Below, piece by piece: positions 1-6,115 of a stretch of DNA of 10,939 bases. The position numbers and the translations under genes were made by a program. The stretch is from the NCBI GenBank assembly GCA_903858085.1, contig CAIOHJ010000229.1:1-10939 (forward strand). Direction: 5' to 3'. Origin of the DNA: an uncultured Chloroflexota bacterium. GTDB taxonomy: Bacteria; Chloroflexota; Anaerolineae; Caldilineales; Caldilineaceae. The notes beneath the pieces are model-generated. The model worked only from the letters and a program-made list of their open reading frames with translations, had not been told where the DNA came from and searched no databases. Each line of letters starts with the position of its first letter. The first letter of the stretch is position 1.

Positions 1-774
1 GAGCCAGCGTTCCAGCAGCGCGATGACGAAATAGAAAAGCAGCCCGTAGCCGCAGGCCACCACAATGGCGGCCCACGCGTCGGGCGTTTTCAGAATACTG
101 GCCTGCGTCTTGAGATAGACGCCCAGGTAGTTGACGGCACCGCCAAAAAATTCAGCGACGATGGCCCCAATCATGCTCACAGCTGTACAGATCTTGAATG
201 CATTGAAGACAAAAGGCAGCGACGTCGGCACGCGCAGCTTGACGAAAATCTGCCAGTCGCTGGCCGCATAGGAGCGCATCAGCGCCACAGCGTCGGGCGA
301 GGCCGCCGTGAGGCCGCGCACAGCACTGACCATCGTTGGAAAAAAGCACATGACAGCGACAATCGCAACCTTGGAGGCAGGACCGATGCCGAACCAGACA
401 AGGGCGATGGGCGCCATGGCCACGATCGGCACGGAATTACTGGCCACGGCAAAGGGCAGCAACAACTCCGCCAGGCGCGGGGAGCGTGCAACGACCATGG
501 CGATCAGCAGCCCCAATGCGCAGCCGATGAGAAAGCCGCCCAACGCTTCGAGGAAGGTGTTGAGCCCGTAGCCCATCAACTGAGCAAACTGGCCGGCGAA
601 CGACTGCCAGATCAGGCTGGGCGGCGGCAGCAGGAAGACAGGGGGCTGAAAGATCAAGACGAGCCCCTCCCAAAGCGCAACCGCCGCAACAAAGACGATG
701 AGCGGCGCCACCCATGGGCGCTGCCAGAATGAAGGTTTGGTGCCAGGTACACTCTCAACGATAGACATAGTCAT
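1..774 (-). CDS. ABC transporter permease, SsuC/TauC/ThiX-like (3' end cut by window edge)
   Basis: This is an inner-membrane permease subunit of an importer of the nitrate/sulfonate/taurine/hydroxymethylpyrimidine group. It is open to the left edge, with 258 residues visible and probably only the last few missing. I translated it by hand. ATG at 774 is followed by an in-frame ATG at 768; a GGAG lies about 15 bases upstream of 774, so the start is not certain. Hydrophobic stretches occur at about residues 21-43, 75-96, 105-130, 135-150, 198-212 and 235-255. The cytoplasmic coupling loop is at about 160-195 (Leu-Met-Arg-Ser-Tyr-Ala-Ala-Ser-Asp, then Leu-Arg-Val-Pro-Thr-Ser-Leu-Pro). That loop closely matches the one in the permease at 1645-2490, so the two are paralogues that could form a heterodimeric pore. 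It lies 64 bases after the ATPase gene and is probably in the same operon. The substrate is not readable from the sequence. Confidence 0.9.
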   Translation of the reverse strand, partial: MTMSIVESVPGTKPSFWQRPWVAPLIVFVAAVALWEGLVLIFQPPVFLLPPPSLIWQSFAGQFAQLMGYGLNTFLEALGGFLIGCALGLLIAMVVARSPRLAELLLPFAVASNSVPIVAMAPIALVWFGIGPASKVAIVAVMCFFPTMVSAVRGLTAASPDAVALMRSYAASDWQIFVKLRVPTSLPFVFNAFKICTAVSMIGAIVAEFFGGAVNYLGVYLKTQASILKTPDAWAAIVVACGYGLLFYFVIALLERWL

Positions 775-838
775 GTAGTATAGCAGCAGCTCCACAACGC
801 CGCCACAGGCACTTTTGCCAAAAAACAATAGGCGATTG

Positions 839-1639
839 TCACAACCTGCACGATTCGTGGCCGACGAACTCTTCTTTGAGCGTCTCGCGCACGATAGTCG
901 TCAGCTCGAAGAAGCGCGGGCTCTCGCGCGTCTCGAAAGTGCGCGGGGAGGGCAGGTCAATGTCGATGACCGTGGCAATGCGTCCAGGTCGCGGCGTCAT
1001 GACGACGATGCGCGACGACAAGAAAACCGCCTCTGCAATTGAATGCGTGACAAACAGAATAGTTTTGTGTGTCGTCTGCCAGATGTCGAGCAATTCCATG
1101 TTCATGCGTTCGCGCGTGAACTCGTCCAGCGCACCGAAGGGCTCGTCCATGAGCAGGATGGCCGGGTCGAAGGAGAGCGCGCGCGCAATAGAGGCACGCT
1201 GCTGCATGCCGCCGGAGAGTTGCCAAGGGTAGTGATCGTGAAAGTCACGCAGCCCGACCATTGCCAGCATCTTGTCGACGCGCGGCTTCCAGTCTGCTTT
1301 GGCGCGACCCATGATCTCCAGCGGCAACTCCACATTGTGTGCTACCGTGCGCCAGTCGTAGAGGGTGGGTGACTGGAAGACGAAGCCATACTCGCGGTTC
1401 TTGCGCGCCACCTCCGGCGCATGACCGTTGACGAGCAGGCTCCCCTGCGTCGCCTTGTCCAGGTCCGCAATGAGGCGCAGCAGCGTCGACTTGCCGCACC
1501 CCGACGGCCCCACCAACGAGACAAACTCGCCGCTGGCAATGGCCAACGACACGTCCTGGAGTGCAACGGTGCTGGCATTGGTGTTGCCGTAGATCTTGCT
1601 CACCTTATCGACGGTGATGATCGGTGTGCTCCCCCCCAT
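839..1639 (-). CDS. ABC transporter ATP-binding protein, SsuB/TauB/ThiZ-like
   Basis: This 266-residue ATPase powers the importer formed with the two flanking permeases. All nucleotide-binding motifs are intact: Walker A GPSGCGKST (44-52), Q-loop Gln89, signature LSGGMQQR (141-148), Walker B ILLMDEPFGALDE (161-173) and switch His199. FGALDEFTRE after Walker B and TPRPGRI near 215-221 are typical of the nitrate/sulfonate/taurine subfamily. There is no TOBE domain, as is usual for this short type. The frame is open further upstream, but ATG at 1639 is chosen because GGGAGGAA sits about 9 bases before it and it falls 5 bases after the preceding permease stop. The start codon and codons 2-3 form a run of seven G (MGG). 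The exact substrate cannot be assigned. Confidence 0.95.
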   Translation of the reverse strand: MGGSTPIITVDKVSKIYGNTNASTVALQDVSLAIASGEFVSLVGPSGCGKSTLLRLIADLDKATQGSLLVNGHAPEVARKNREYGFVFQSPTLYDWRTVAHNVELPLEIMGRAKADWKPRVDKMLAMVGLRDFHDHYPWQLSGGMQQRASIARALSFDPAILLMDEPFGALDEFTRERMNMELLDIWQTTHKTILFVTHSIAEAVFLSSRIVVMTPRPGRIATVIDIDLPSPRTFETRESPRFFELTTIVRETLKEEFVGHESCRL

Positions 1640-1644
1640 GCGCG

Positions 1645-2490
1645 CTATTCCTCCCGTTTCCACTTGACAATCCGTTTCTCGGCCAACGCAACCAGCGCGT
1701 ACCCCCCCATGCCCAGCAGGGCCGCCATGACAATCGTCGCCCATAAAAAGCCAGGATTAAAGGTATTGTACTGCGAACCCACAACAATCTGCACGCCGAT
1801 CCCGCGCGTCGAACCCACGGGCAATTCGCCGATGATCGCGCCGATGACGCTTGCCGTGGCCGAAATCTTGAGCGCCGTGAAGAGATAGGGCACCGAGGCC
1901 GGCAAGCGCAACAGGCGGAATATCTGGTTGTCGGTGGCGGCATAGGAGCGCATGAGCAGCAGAGCGTCCCGATCGACCGATTCCAGCCCGCGCAACACGT
2001 TGATGACCACTGGGAAAAAAGTCAGATAGGCAGCAATGATCGACTTTGACAGCCACGGCGGCGCACCCAGCCAGCCCATACCCACCACGATCATGGGTGC
2101 TAAGGCGATGATCGGCACCGTCTGCGAGGCAATGACGTACGGCAGGAAGCCGCGCCGTAGGGGCAGATAGCGCTGGAAGAGTACAGCCATGAGAAAGCCG
2201 GTGACACTGCCCAGTGTGAAGCCGACGAGCGCCTCAAAGGCCGTGTAGCCGGCATCCTGGAGCAGAACCAGCCACGTGGGTCCCTTGGGGGTGGGGCGTC
2301 CGAAGGCCTCAACGATCTGAGCCAGATGAGGCAGCTTGTAGTCGGGCAATTCAAAGACTGCTTTGCTGCCTTCCCAAATCAGCGCGACCAGACCGAAGAC
2401 AACGAGATATCCGGCCAGTAAGCGTAGCCAGCGCCCCATGCCCCTGCCCTGACGGCGCACGCCATGGGGCGTTGAAACGGAATTGTGCAT
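1645..2490 (-). CDS. ABC transporter permease, SsuC/TauC/ThiX-like
   Basis: This is an inner-membrane permease of 281 residues, the normal length for the family. Hydrophobic segments lie at about 22-40, 85-106, 117-140, 150-167, 205-222 and 248-270. The coupling loop is at about 172-210 (LLLMRSYAATDNQIFRLLRL), the region expected to dock on the ATPase encoded 5 bases downstream. ATG at 2490 overlaps the TGA of the upstream frameshifted coxL fossil (TGATG), which could couple translation. A second candidate is ATG at 2439 (residue 18), behind an AGGG. The frame is also open upstream of 2490, where it encodes the C-terminal tail of the coxL remnant without an intervening stop, so the start rests on codon choice rather than a stop boundary. 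It is a paralogue of the permease at 1-774. Confidence 0.92.
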   Translation of the reverse strand: MHNSVSTPHGVRRQGRGMGRWLRLLAGYLVVFGLVALIWEGSKAVFELPDYKLPHLAQIVEAFGRPTPKGPTWLVLLQDAGYTAFEALVGFTLGSVTGFLMAVLFQRYLPLRRGFLPYVIASQTVPIIALAPMIVVGMGWLGAPPWLSKSIIAAYLTFFPVVINVLRGLESVDRDALLLMRSYAATDNQIFRLLRLPASVPYLFTALKISATASVIGAIIGELPVGSTRGIGVQIVVGSQYNTFNPGFLWATIVMAALLGMGGYALVALAEKRIVKWKREE

Positions 2491-2948
2491 CAAGGGCTCG
2501 CCTGCCTTTGCCTGTTGAACCAGTTTGTACAGGCGGCTCGGGCTGAGCGGAATCTCCAGGATTTCCAGCGGAACGTCGTGCAGCGCGTCCTCGATGGCCT
2601 GGGCAAAGAGCGGGCCAACAGGGATGGCGCCCGCTTCGCCTTCGCCGCAATGTCCCCTGCGAAGCGTACTTTTCCTTTGGCCAGTGGCACCTGCGTGCGC
2701 GGCGGCACCAGCAGCGGCCCTGGCTGCCAGTACTCCCCCAGATCGGCGGCCGTGTAGACCGCAGCGACACCTGGCATGGCCGCCGCCCTGCGCGTATCGA
2801 TCGCCTTGATACGCGCGTAGGGGCTGCGATAGAAGGCAACGTGCAGCATGCCCGGCAGGTGCACAGCGTCTGTGAAAAGCGCCTGGCCGGTGAGCAGCCG
2901 TGCATCCTCGTTGTGCCGAATGGGTTGGCCGAAGTAGCGTGTCGCCAT
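2490..2948 (-). pseudogene. CoxL-like molybdopterin-binding subunit (xanthine dehydrogenase / CO dehydrogenase family), internally deleted
   Basis: From ATG 2948 (GGAG 9 bases upstream) the frame reads like the N-terminus of the large molybdenum-cofactor subunit of the xanthine dehydrogenase/aldehyde oxidase/CO dehydrogenase family: RYFGQPIRHNEDARLLTGQA, HLPGMLHVAFYRSPYARI, a PGVAAVYTA segment, then VPLAKGKVRFAG. At about 2640-2655, where the family continues with a Gly-Glu-Pro-Val segment, similarity stops and the frame runs on as arginine/serine-rich nonsense to a TGA at 2490-2492. In another frame, 2646-2491 encodes a family-like C-terminus: GEGEAGAIPVGPLF, then IEDALHDVPLEILEIPLSPS and RLYKLV. 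The family is usually about 750-800 residues, so roughly 600 central codons, including the cofactor and active-site regions, are missing. It cannot be functional. Family assignment is from memory of the family's conserved ends. An assembly join is the main alternative to a real deletion. Confidence 0.8.
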
Positions 2949-3206
2949 CCTGTCAGTCTCCGTCAAGCCAAGGACGACCGCATAGGTGCCGGCCAGCGTC
3001 GTGGCCAGGATACTGACCCAGTCGCCCAGCCTGTTGCCAAAGAAACCGATGACGCCGGCGTCCACCAGGACGATGGTCAGCCAACTGGGCAGCGTGACGG
3101 GCAACAGCGGGGCGATGACCAGCACGGCACCCAGCAGCATCTTCGCATGAACAAGTATACCACAAGAGCGTCTCGCATCCGAGTGATTGATGGCCGGTAA
3201 ATTCAT
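2949..3206 (-). other. Hydrophobic reading frame fused in frame to the coxL remnant, function unknown
   Basis: An open frame continues upstream of the coxL start without a stop, to ATG 3140 and on to ATG 3206. ATG 3206 lies inside the palindrome at 3200-3230, so it is an unlikely start. From ATG 3140 there are 64 residues before the coxL Met, with two hydrophobic stretches at about 1-33 (MLLGAVLVIAPLLPVTLPSW onward) and 41-60 (WVSILATTLAGTYAVVLGL). I do not recognise a family. It may be the start of a membrane protein whose 3' part was lost, a fossil of a permease, or a genuine small membrane protein that lost its stop. The composition looks like real membrane protein rather than random sequence, but expression is unproven. 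Confidence 0.4.
3154..3162 (-). promoter_or_regulatory. Possible extended -10 promoter element
   Basis: The minus strand reads TGGTATACT, an extended -10 (TG-n-TATACT, five of six to the TATAAT consensus). The hexamer 17 bases upstream (TCGGAT) is a poor -35, so it would rely on the extended -10. Transcription would begin near 3147, only a few bases before ATG 3140, giving an almost leaderless message. It is well placed to drive the coxL fossil and the importer genes downstream of it. This is a motif match only. Confidence 0.35.
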
Positions 3207-3230
3207 CCGCCCCCTCGGGGCGCATGAATT
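3200..3230. repeat. 31-bp imperfect palindrome between the two transporter units
   Basis: AATTCAT at 3200-3206 pairs with ATGAATT at 3224-3230, and CGCCCC (3208-3213) pairs with GGGGCG (3217-3222) around a CTC loop; a single C/C mismatch interrupts the stem. It follows the ATPase stop at 3248 by 17 bases. There is no run of T on either side, so it is not a textbook intrinsic terminator. It may still block or protect transcript ends. It also resembles dispersed GGGGCGAATGAATT-type palindromic repeats seen in many bacterial genomes. Confidence 0.7.
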
Positions 3231-3247
3231 GAGAGAGGGGAGGGGGC

Positions 3248-4312
3248 TTACAGCAGCTTCAGGCAGCTGGAGCGAGCAAAATAGACAAAAACCGGGGAGC
3301 CGACGGCCGGCACAGCCAGCTGTGGGTTGTTGAATTCATCCAGGGCCAGCAGGGCCTCGCCCACGCGCACCTGGATGCGCACCACGGCCCCCAAAAAAGC
3401 GATGGTTTCCACAACCCCGGCCAGCCGGTTCTCGTCGGCCTGGCCGGTGCTTTTGAGGGCAAGCAGTTCGGGGCGAAGAGCCAGGCGGATCTGTTCTCCT
3501 TGGCTGCAGCCTGCAAGGCTGGTGGTGTGGGCAGGTTGCCCCTGTATCTGGACGCTGCCGGCTGTCGGCTCGACCACCACGGCATCGAGCAGGTTGAGCG
3601 TGCCGACAAACTGGGCGACATACGTGGTTCTGGGGAAGTTATAGATCTCGAAAGGATTTCCGACTTGCTCGATGAGTCCGTGGTTCATGACCACCACCCG
3701 ATCGGAGAGGGAGAGGGCTTCTTCCTGGTCGTGGGTGACATAGAGGGTCGTGATTCCGAGCTTTCGTTGAATCGCGCGGATATCGTTGCGCAGGGCTACG
3801 CGGATTTTGGCATCCAGTGCGGACAGGGGTTCGTCCAGCAGCAGCAATTTGGGGCGGATGGCGAGGGCGCGTGCCAGTGCCACGCGCTGCTGCTGGCCGC
3901 CCGACAGCTGGTAGGGGTATCTGGCTCCGAGCTCTTCCAGTTTGATCAAGGCGAGCATCTCGCGGACTCTTTGCTGGATAGCGGCTTTGGCGCTGCCTCC
4001 TACGGAGAGCCCGAACCCGATATTGTCGGCCACGGTCATATTGGGAAAGAGTGCATAGGACTGAAAGACCATGCCGATGTTGCGTTGGTTGGGGCGCATC
4101 TCTTCGATCGCCTTGCCGTCCATGACGATCTGGCCTGCGGTCAGGGTTTCAAAGCCGGCAATCATGCGCAGCGTCGTCGTTTTTCCACATCCGCTTGGGC
4201 CCAGCAAAGAGACAAACTCGCCGGCTTCCACGTCGAGGCTGAAATTTTCTACCGCAGCTGCTGCGGCGTTGGGGTAGAGTTTGCGGACATTGGCAAGCTG
4301 CAGAAATGGCAT
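3248..4312 (-). CDS. ABC transporter ATP-binding protein, PotA/FbpC-like with TOBE domain
   Basis: This 354-residue ATPase energises the importer encoded just upstream. Motifs seen: Walker A GPSGCGKTT (38-46), Q-loop Gln84, signature LSGGQQQR (136-143), Walker B KLLLLDEPLSALD (155-167) and switch His194 in YVTHDQEEAL. After about residue 235 comes a C-terminal regulatory domain of the TOBE type (IRLALRPELLAL, then a beta-rich tail), as in polyamine, iron and phosphonate importers of the CUT1/PotA group. The start ATG 4312 is set by homology to the conserved N-terminus (MPFLQLANVRKLYP). The same frame stays open for another 305 codons upstream, but those overlap the permease gene out of frame and are not part of this protein. 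No strong Shine-Dalgarno is visible before 4312. The gene lies 38 bases after the permease and is last in the operon. Confidence 0.95.
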   Translation of the reverse strand: MPFLQLANVRKLYPNAAAAAVENFSLDVEAGEFVSLLGPSGCGKTTTLRMIAGFETLTAGQIVMDGKAIEEMRPNQRNIGMVFQSYALFPNMTVADNIGFGLSVGGSAKAAIQQRVREMLALIKLEELGARYPYQLSGGQQQRVALARALAIRPKLLLLDEPLSALDAKIRVALRNDIRAIQRKLGITTLYVTHDQEEALSLSDRVVVMNHGLIEQVGNPFEIYNFPRTTYVAQFVGTLNLLDAVVVEPTAGSVQIQGQPAHTTSLAGCSQGEQIRLALRPELLALKSTGQADENRLAGVVETIAFLGAVVRIQVRVGEALLALDEFNNPQLAVPAVGSPVFVYFARSSCLKLL

Positions 4313-4350
4313 GGCGCTTTTTTCACTTTCTGTATTTGCTTTGTGTGTGC

Positions 4351-5163
4351 TCAATGGGAGCCGGCGACCACATCTCGGGTGCCGCGGGTGACCCGGTCGA
4401 TCAGCCCCATGGCCACCCAGGTGAGCAGAAAACTGACAATGGCCAGTGCAGCGGGTTCGTAGGCGCGGTGGTTGCCGAGCAGGGCGAGGTAGGGGCCAAA
4501 GGCGGGTCGTGCCAGAAAGGTGGCGATCGTCAATTCGCCCACCACGATGGCAAAGGTCAGCAGGGCTCCGCTGAGCAGTGCGGTGCGCAGATTGGGGAGG
4601 ATGACCCGCCAGAGAATTGTCCACCAGCCTGCGCCCAGGCTTTGTGCTGCCTCTGTGAGGGTTCCCACATCCATTGCGCGCAGCCCGTTGTCCACGGCGC
4701 GGTACATATAGGGGAGGGAGAGCACTGTATAGCCAGCAATCAGCAGCAGATTGGTGCTCAGGTTGCTGGTGGTCAACGAGGGAAAGAGGGGGATGCCCAG
4801 CAAGACGATCGGTTTGCTGTAGAGTTTGATAAAGCCGAAGACCAGCACAATGGCTGGGATGACAAAGGGGAGCAGGGAGACAAACTCCACCACGGGGCGC
4901 CACCGGGGCAGGTGCAGGTGTACCCAGTAGGCTGTTGGCACGATCAGCAGGAGGCTGGCCAGGATGGTGCAGATGGCCATGAAATTGGAGAAGACAAAGG
5001 TTTCGACAAAGCGGGGATCGCCCAAGGCAGCGCTGTAGGCATCCAGGCTCAGGACGCCGCGGCGTTTTTGCAGCGAGAAGATCAAGGTGCCCCAGAGTGG
5101 CAGCACGAAATAGAGTGCGCCCAGGGTGAACCAGAGCCAGGCAAACCAGTTGATGCGTCGCAT
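4351..5163 (-). CDS. ABC transporter permease, PotC-like
   Basis: This is the second permease of the polyamine/iron/phosphonate-type importer, 270 residues, the usual PotC length. Hydrophobic segments lie at about 8-30, 58-80, 92-113, 137-155, 196-215 and 236-256. The EAA coupling loop is clear at 171-190 (EAAQSLGAGWWTILWRVILP). ATG 5163 has AGGA about 9 bases upstream and follows the other permease's stop by 18 bases. It should pair with the larger permease at 5182-6060 to form the membrane channel, with the ATPase binding both EAA loops. The short Arg-Arg start and hydrophobic first segment fit an N-terminus in the cytoplasm. Confidence 0.94.
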   Translation of the reverse strand: MRRINWFAWLWFTLGALYFVLPLWGTLIFSLQKRRGVLSLDAYSAALGDPRFVETFVFSNFMAICTILASLLLIVPTAYWVHLHLPRWRPVVEFVSLLPFVIPAIVLVFGFIKLYSKPIVLLGIPLFPSLTTSNLSTNLLLIAGYTVLSLPYMYRAVDNGLRAMDVGTLTEAAQSLGAGWWTILWRVILPNLRTALLSGALLTFAIVVGELTIATFLARPAFGPYLALLGNHRAYEPAALAIVSFLLTWVAMGLIDRVTRGTRDVVAGSH

Positions 5164-5181
5164 AGTGCTGTCCTGTGGGAG

Positions 5182-6060
5182 CTACCTTGTGTCTTTCAGC
5201 CAGCGTTCGGAGAGGCGTTGCAGCCACGAATAGCCAAGCAGGGTCACGGCCATGATGGCCACCATGCCCAGTGCCATGGCATAGCCCAGATTGGGGTTGC
5301 GGAGCACATCGCCTCGGATTTGGGCTCCGATCTGGATGGTGATCAGGTTGAGTCGACCGCCGGTCAGGGCATAGGCGGTGGCGTAGGCGCCAAAGGCATT
5401 GCCGAAGAGGAGCAGGACGGTGCCCAGGAGAGAGGGGAGCAAAATGGGGATGCCGACGCGCATCCAGTATTGGGTGGGGGTTGCGCCCAGGCTTTCAGCG
5501 GCTTCTCGCCAGGAACGTTTCAAGCCTTCGATGGCGGGGACCATGACCAGGAGCATGAGTGGAAATTGGAAATAGAGATAGGTCACGCTCAGGCCGAGAA
5601 AGCTGTAGAGGTTGAAGCCGGCGTCGTAGAGGTCGATCCCGAGCAGATCTTGAAAGAGTGCTGTGACAAACCCGGTGCGGCCGAGTGTTGAGATGAAGGC
5701 AAAGGCGAGCGGGACGCCGGCAAAATTGGAGGCGACGCCGGCGAAGGTGAGGGTCAGGGGGCGCAGCCAGCGTGGCAGGTTGCCTGCTGTCAGCGCATAG
5801 GCCATCAGAGAGCCGAGCAGGCCGCCGACGACGGCGGTGAAGGCGCTGACGCCGATGCTCAGCGCGTAAGAGCCTGGGATCGGCGGCTGCAGCAACCCGC
5901 CGAGGTGTTCCAGGGTAAAGTGGCCTTCCGGGCTGCGAAAGCTGTCTACAAAGAGTGAAGCGGAGGGCAGAAAAATAAAGAACAGTGCGAACAAAAAAAA
6001 CGGTGCCAGTCCCAGCCAGGTCAGGCGTCGGCGAGCAGGAGGTGTGTGTGTGGCAGCCAT
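5182..6060 (-). CDS. ABC transporter permease, PotB-like
   Basis: This is the first permease of the importer, 292 residues. A basic N-terminus (PPARRRLTWLG) precedes the first membrane segment at about 13-35; others fall at about 68-92, 104-125, 155-176, 208-228 and 258-282. The EAA loop is at 187-206 (EAAESLGATPTQYWMRVGIP). The frame is open 46 codons further upstream into the binding-protein gene. ATG 6060 is chosen because AGGGA precedes it by about 8 bases and the extra N-terminus would be hydrophilic Ser/Pro-rich sequence overlapping another gene. The ribosome site sits immediately after the 12-bp intercistronic hairpin at 6075-6104, which could reduce permease synthesis relative to the binding protein. 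Confidence 0.94.
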   Translation of the reverse strand: MAATHTPPARRRLTWLGLAPFFLFALFFIFLPSASLFVDSFRSPEGHFTLEHLGGLLQPPIPGSYALSIGVSAFTAVVGGLLGSLMAYALTAGNLPRWLRPLTLTFAGVASNFAGVPLAFAFISTLGRTGFVTALFQDLLGIDLYDAGFNLYSFLGLSVTYLYFQFPLMLLVMVPAIEGLKRSWREAAESLGATPTQYWMRVGIPILLPSLLGTVLLLFGNAFGAYATAYALTGGRLNLITIQIGAQIRGDVLRNPNLGYAMALGMVAIMAVTLLGYSWLQRLSERWLKDTR

Positions 6061-6074
6061 GCGGTGTTTCCCTG

Positions 6075-6104
6075 GTGGGCTGGAAGGGGGGGCTTCCAGC
6101 CCAC
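6075..6104 (-). promoter_or_regulatory. Intercistronic hairpin between binding-protein and permease genes
   Basis: GTGGGCTGGAAG (6075-6086) and CTTCCAGCCCAC (6093-6104) form a perfect 12-bp stem with a 6-base homopolymer loop. It fills most of the 55-base gap and no T-run follows, so full termination is unlikely. Such structures behind binding-protein genes are known to protect the upstream message from 3' decay (as between malE and malF of E. coli), keeping the binding protein in excess over the membrane parts. That role is inferred here. Confidence 0.75.
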
Positions 6105-6115
6105 TTGCTGTGAAC

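Noticed and set aside
775..838. Small inverted repeat (GGCA/TGCC) with an A/T run between ATPase and left-edge permease
   Set aside because: The stem is only 4 bp and the T-run precedes it on the transcribed strand, so it does not fit a terminator.
3500..4462. 320-codon plus-strand open frame
   Set aside because: It is antisense to the TOBE-type ATPase, whose motifs are intact; no independent coding signal.
3248..5227. 659-codon minus-strand frame suggesting a permease-ATPase fusion
   Set aside because: The first 305 codons overlap the PotC-like permease in another frame and read as Arg/Pro/His-rich nonsense; only the part from ATG 4312 is the ATPase.
4306..5691. 461-codon open frame on the plus strand
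   Set aside because: It lies antisense to two clear permease genes, has a Gly/His/Gln/Glu-rich composition with no recognisable motif, and is explained as a shadow of GC-rich permease codons.
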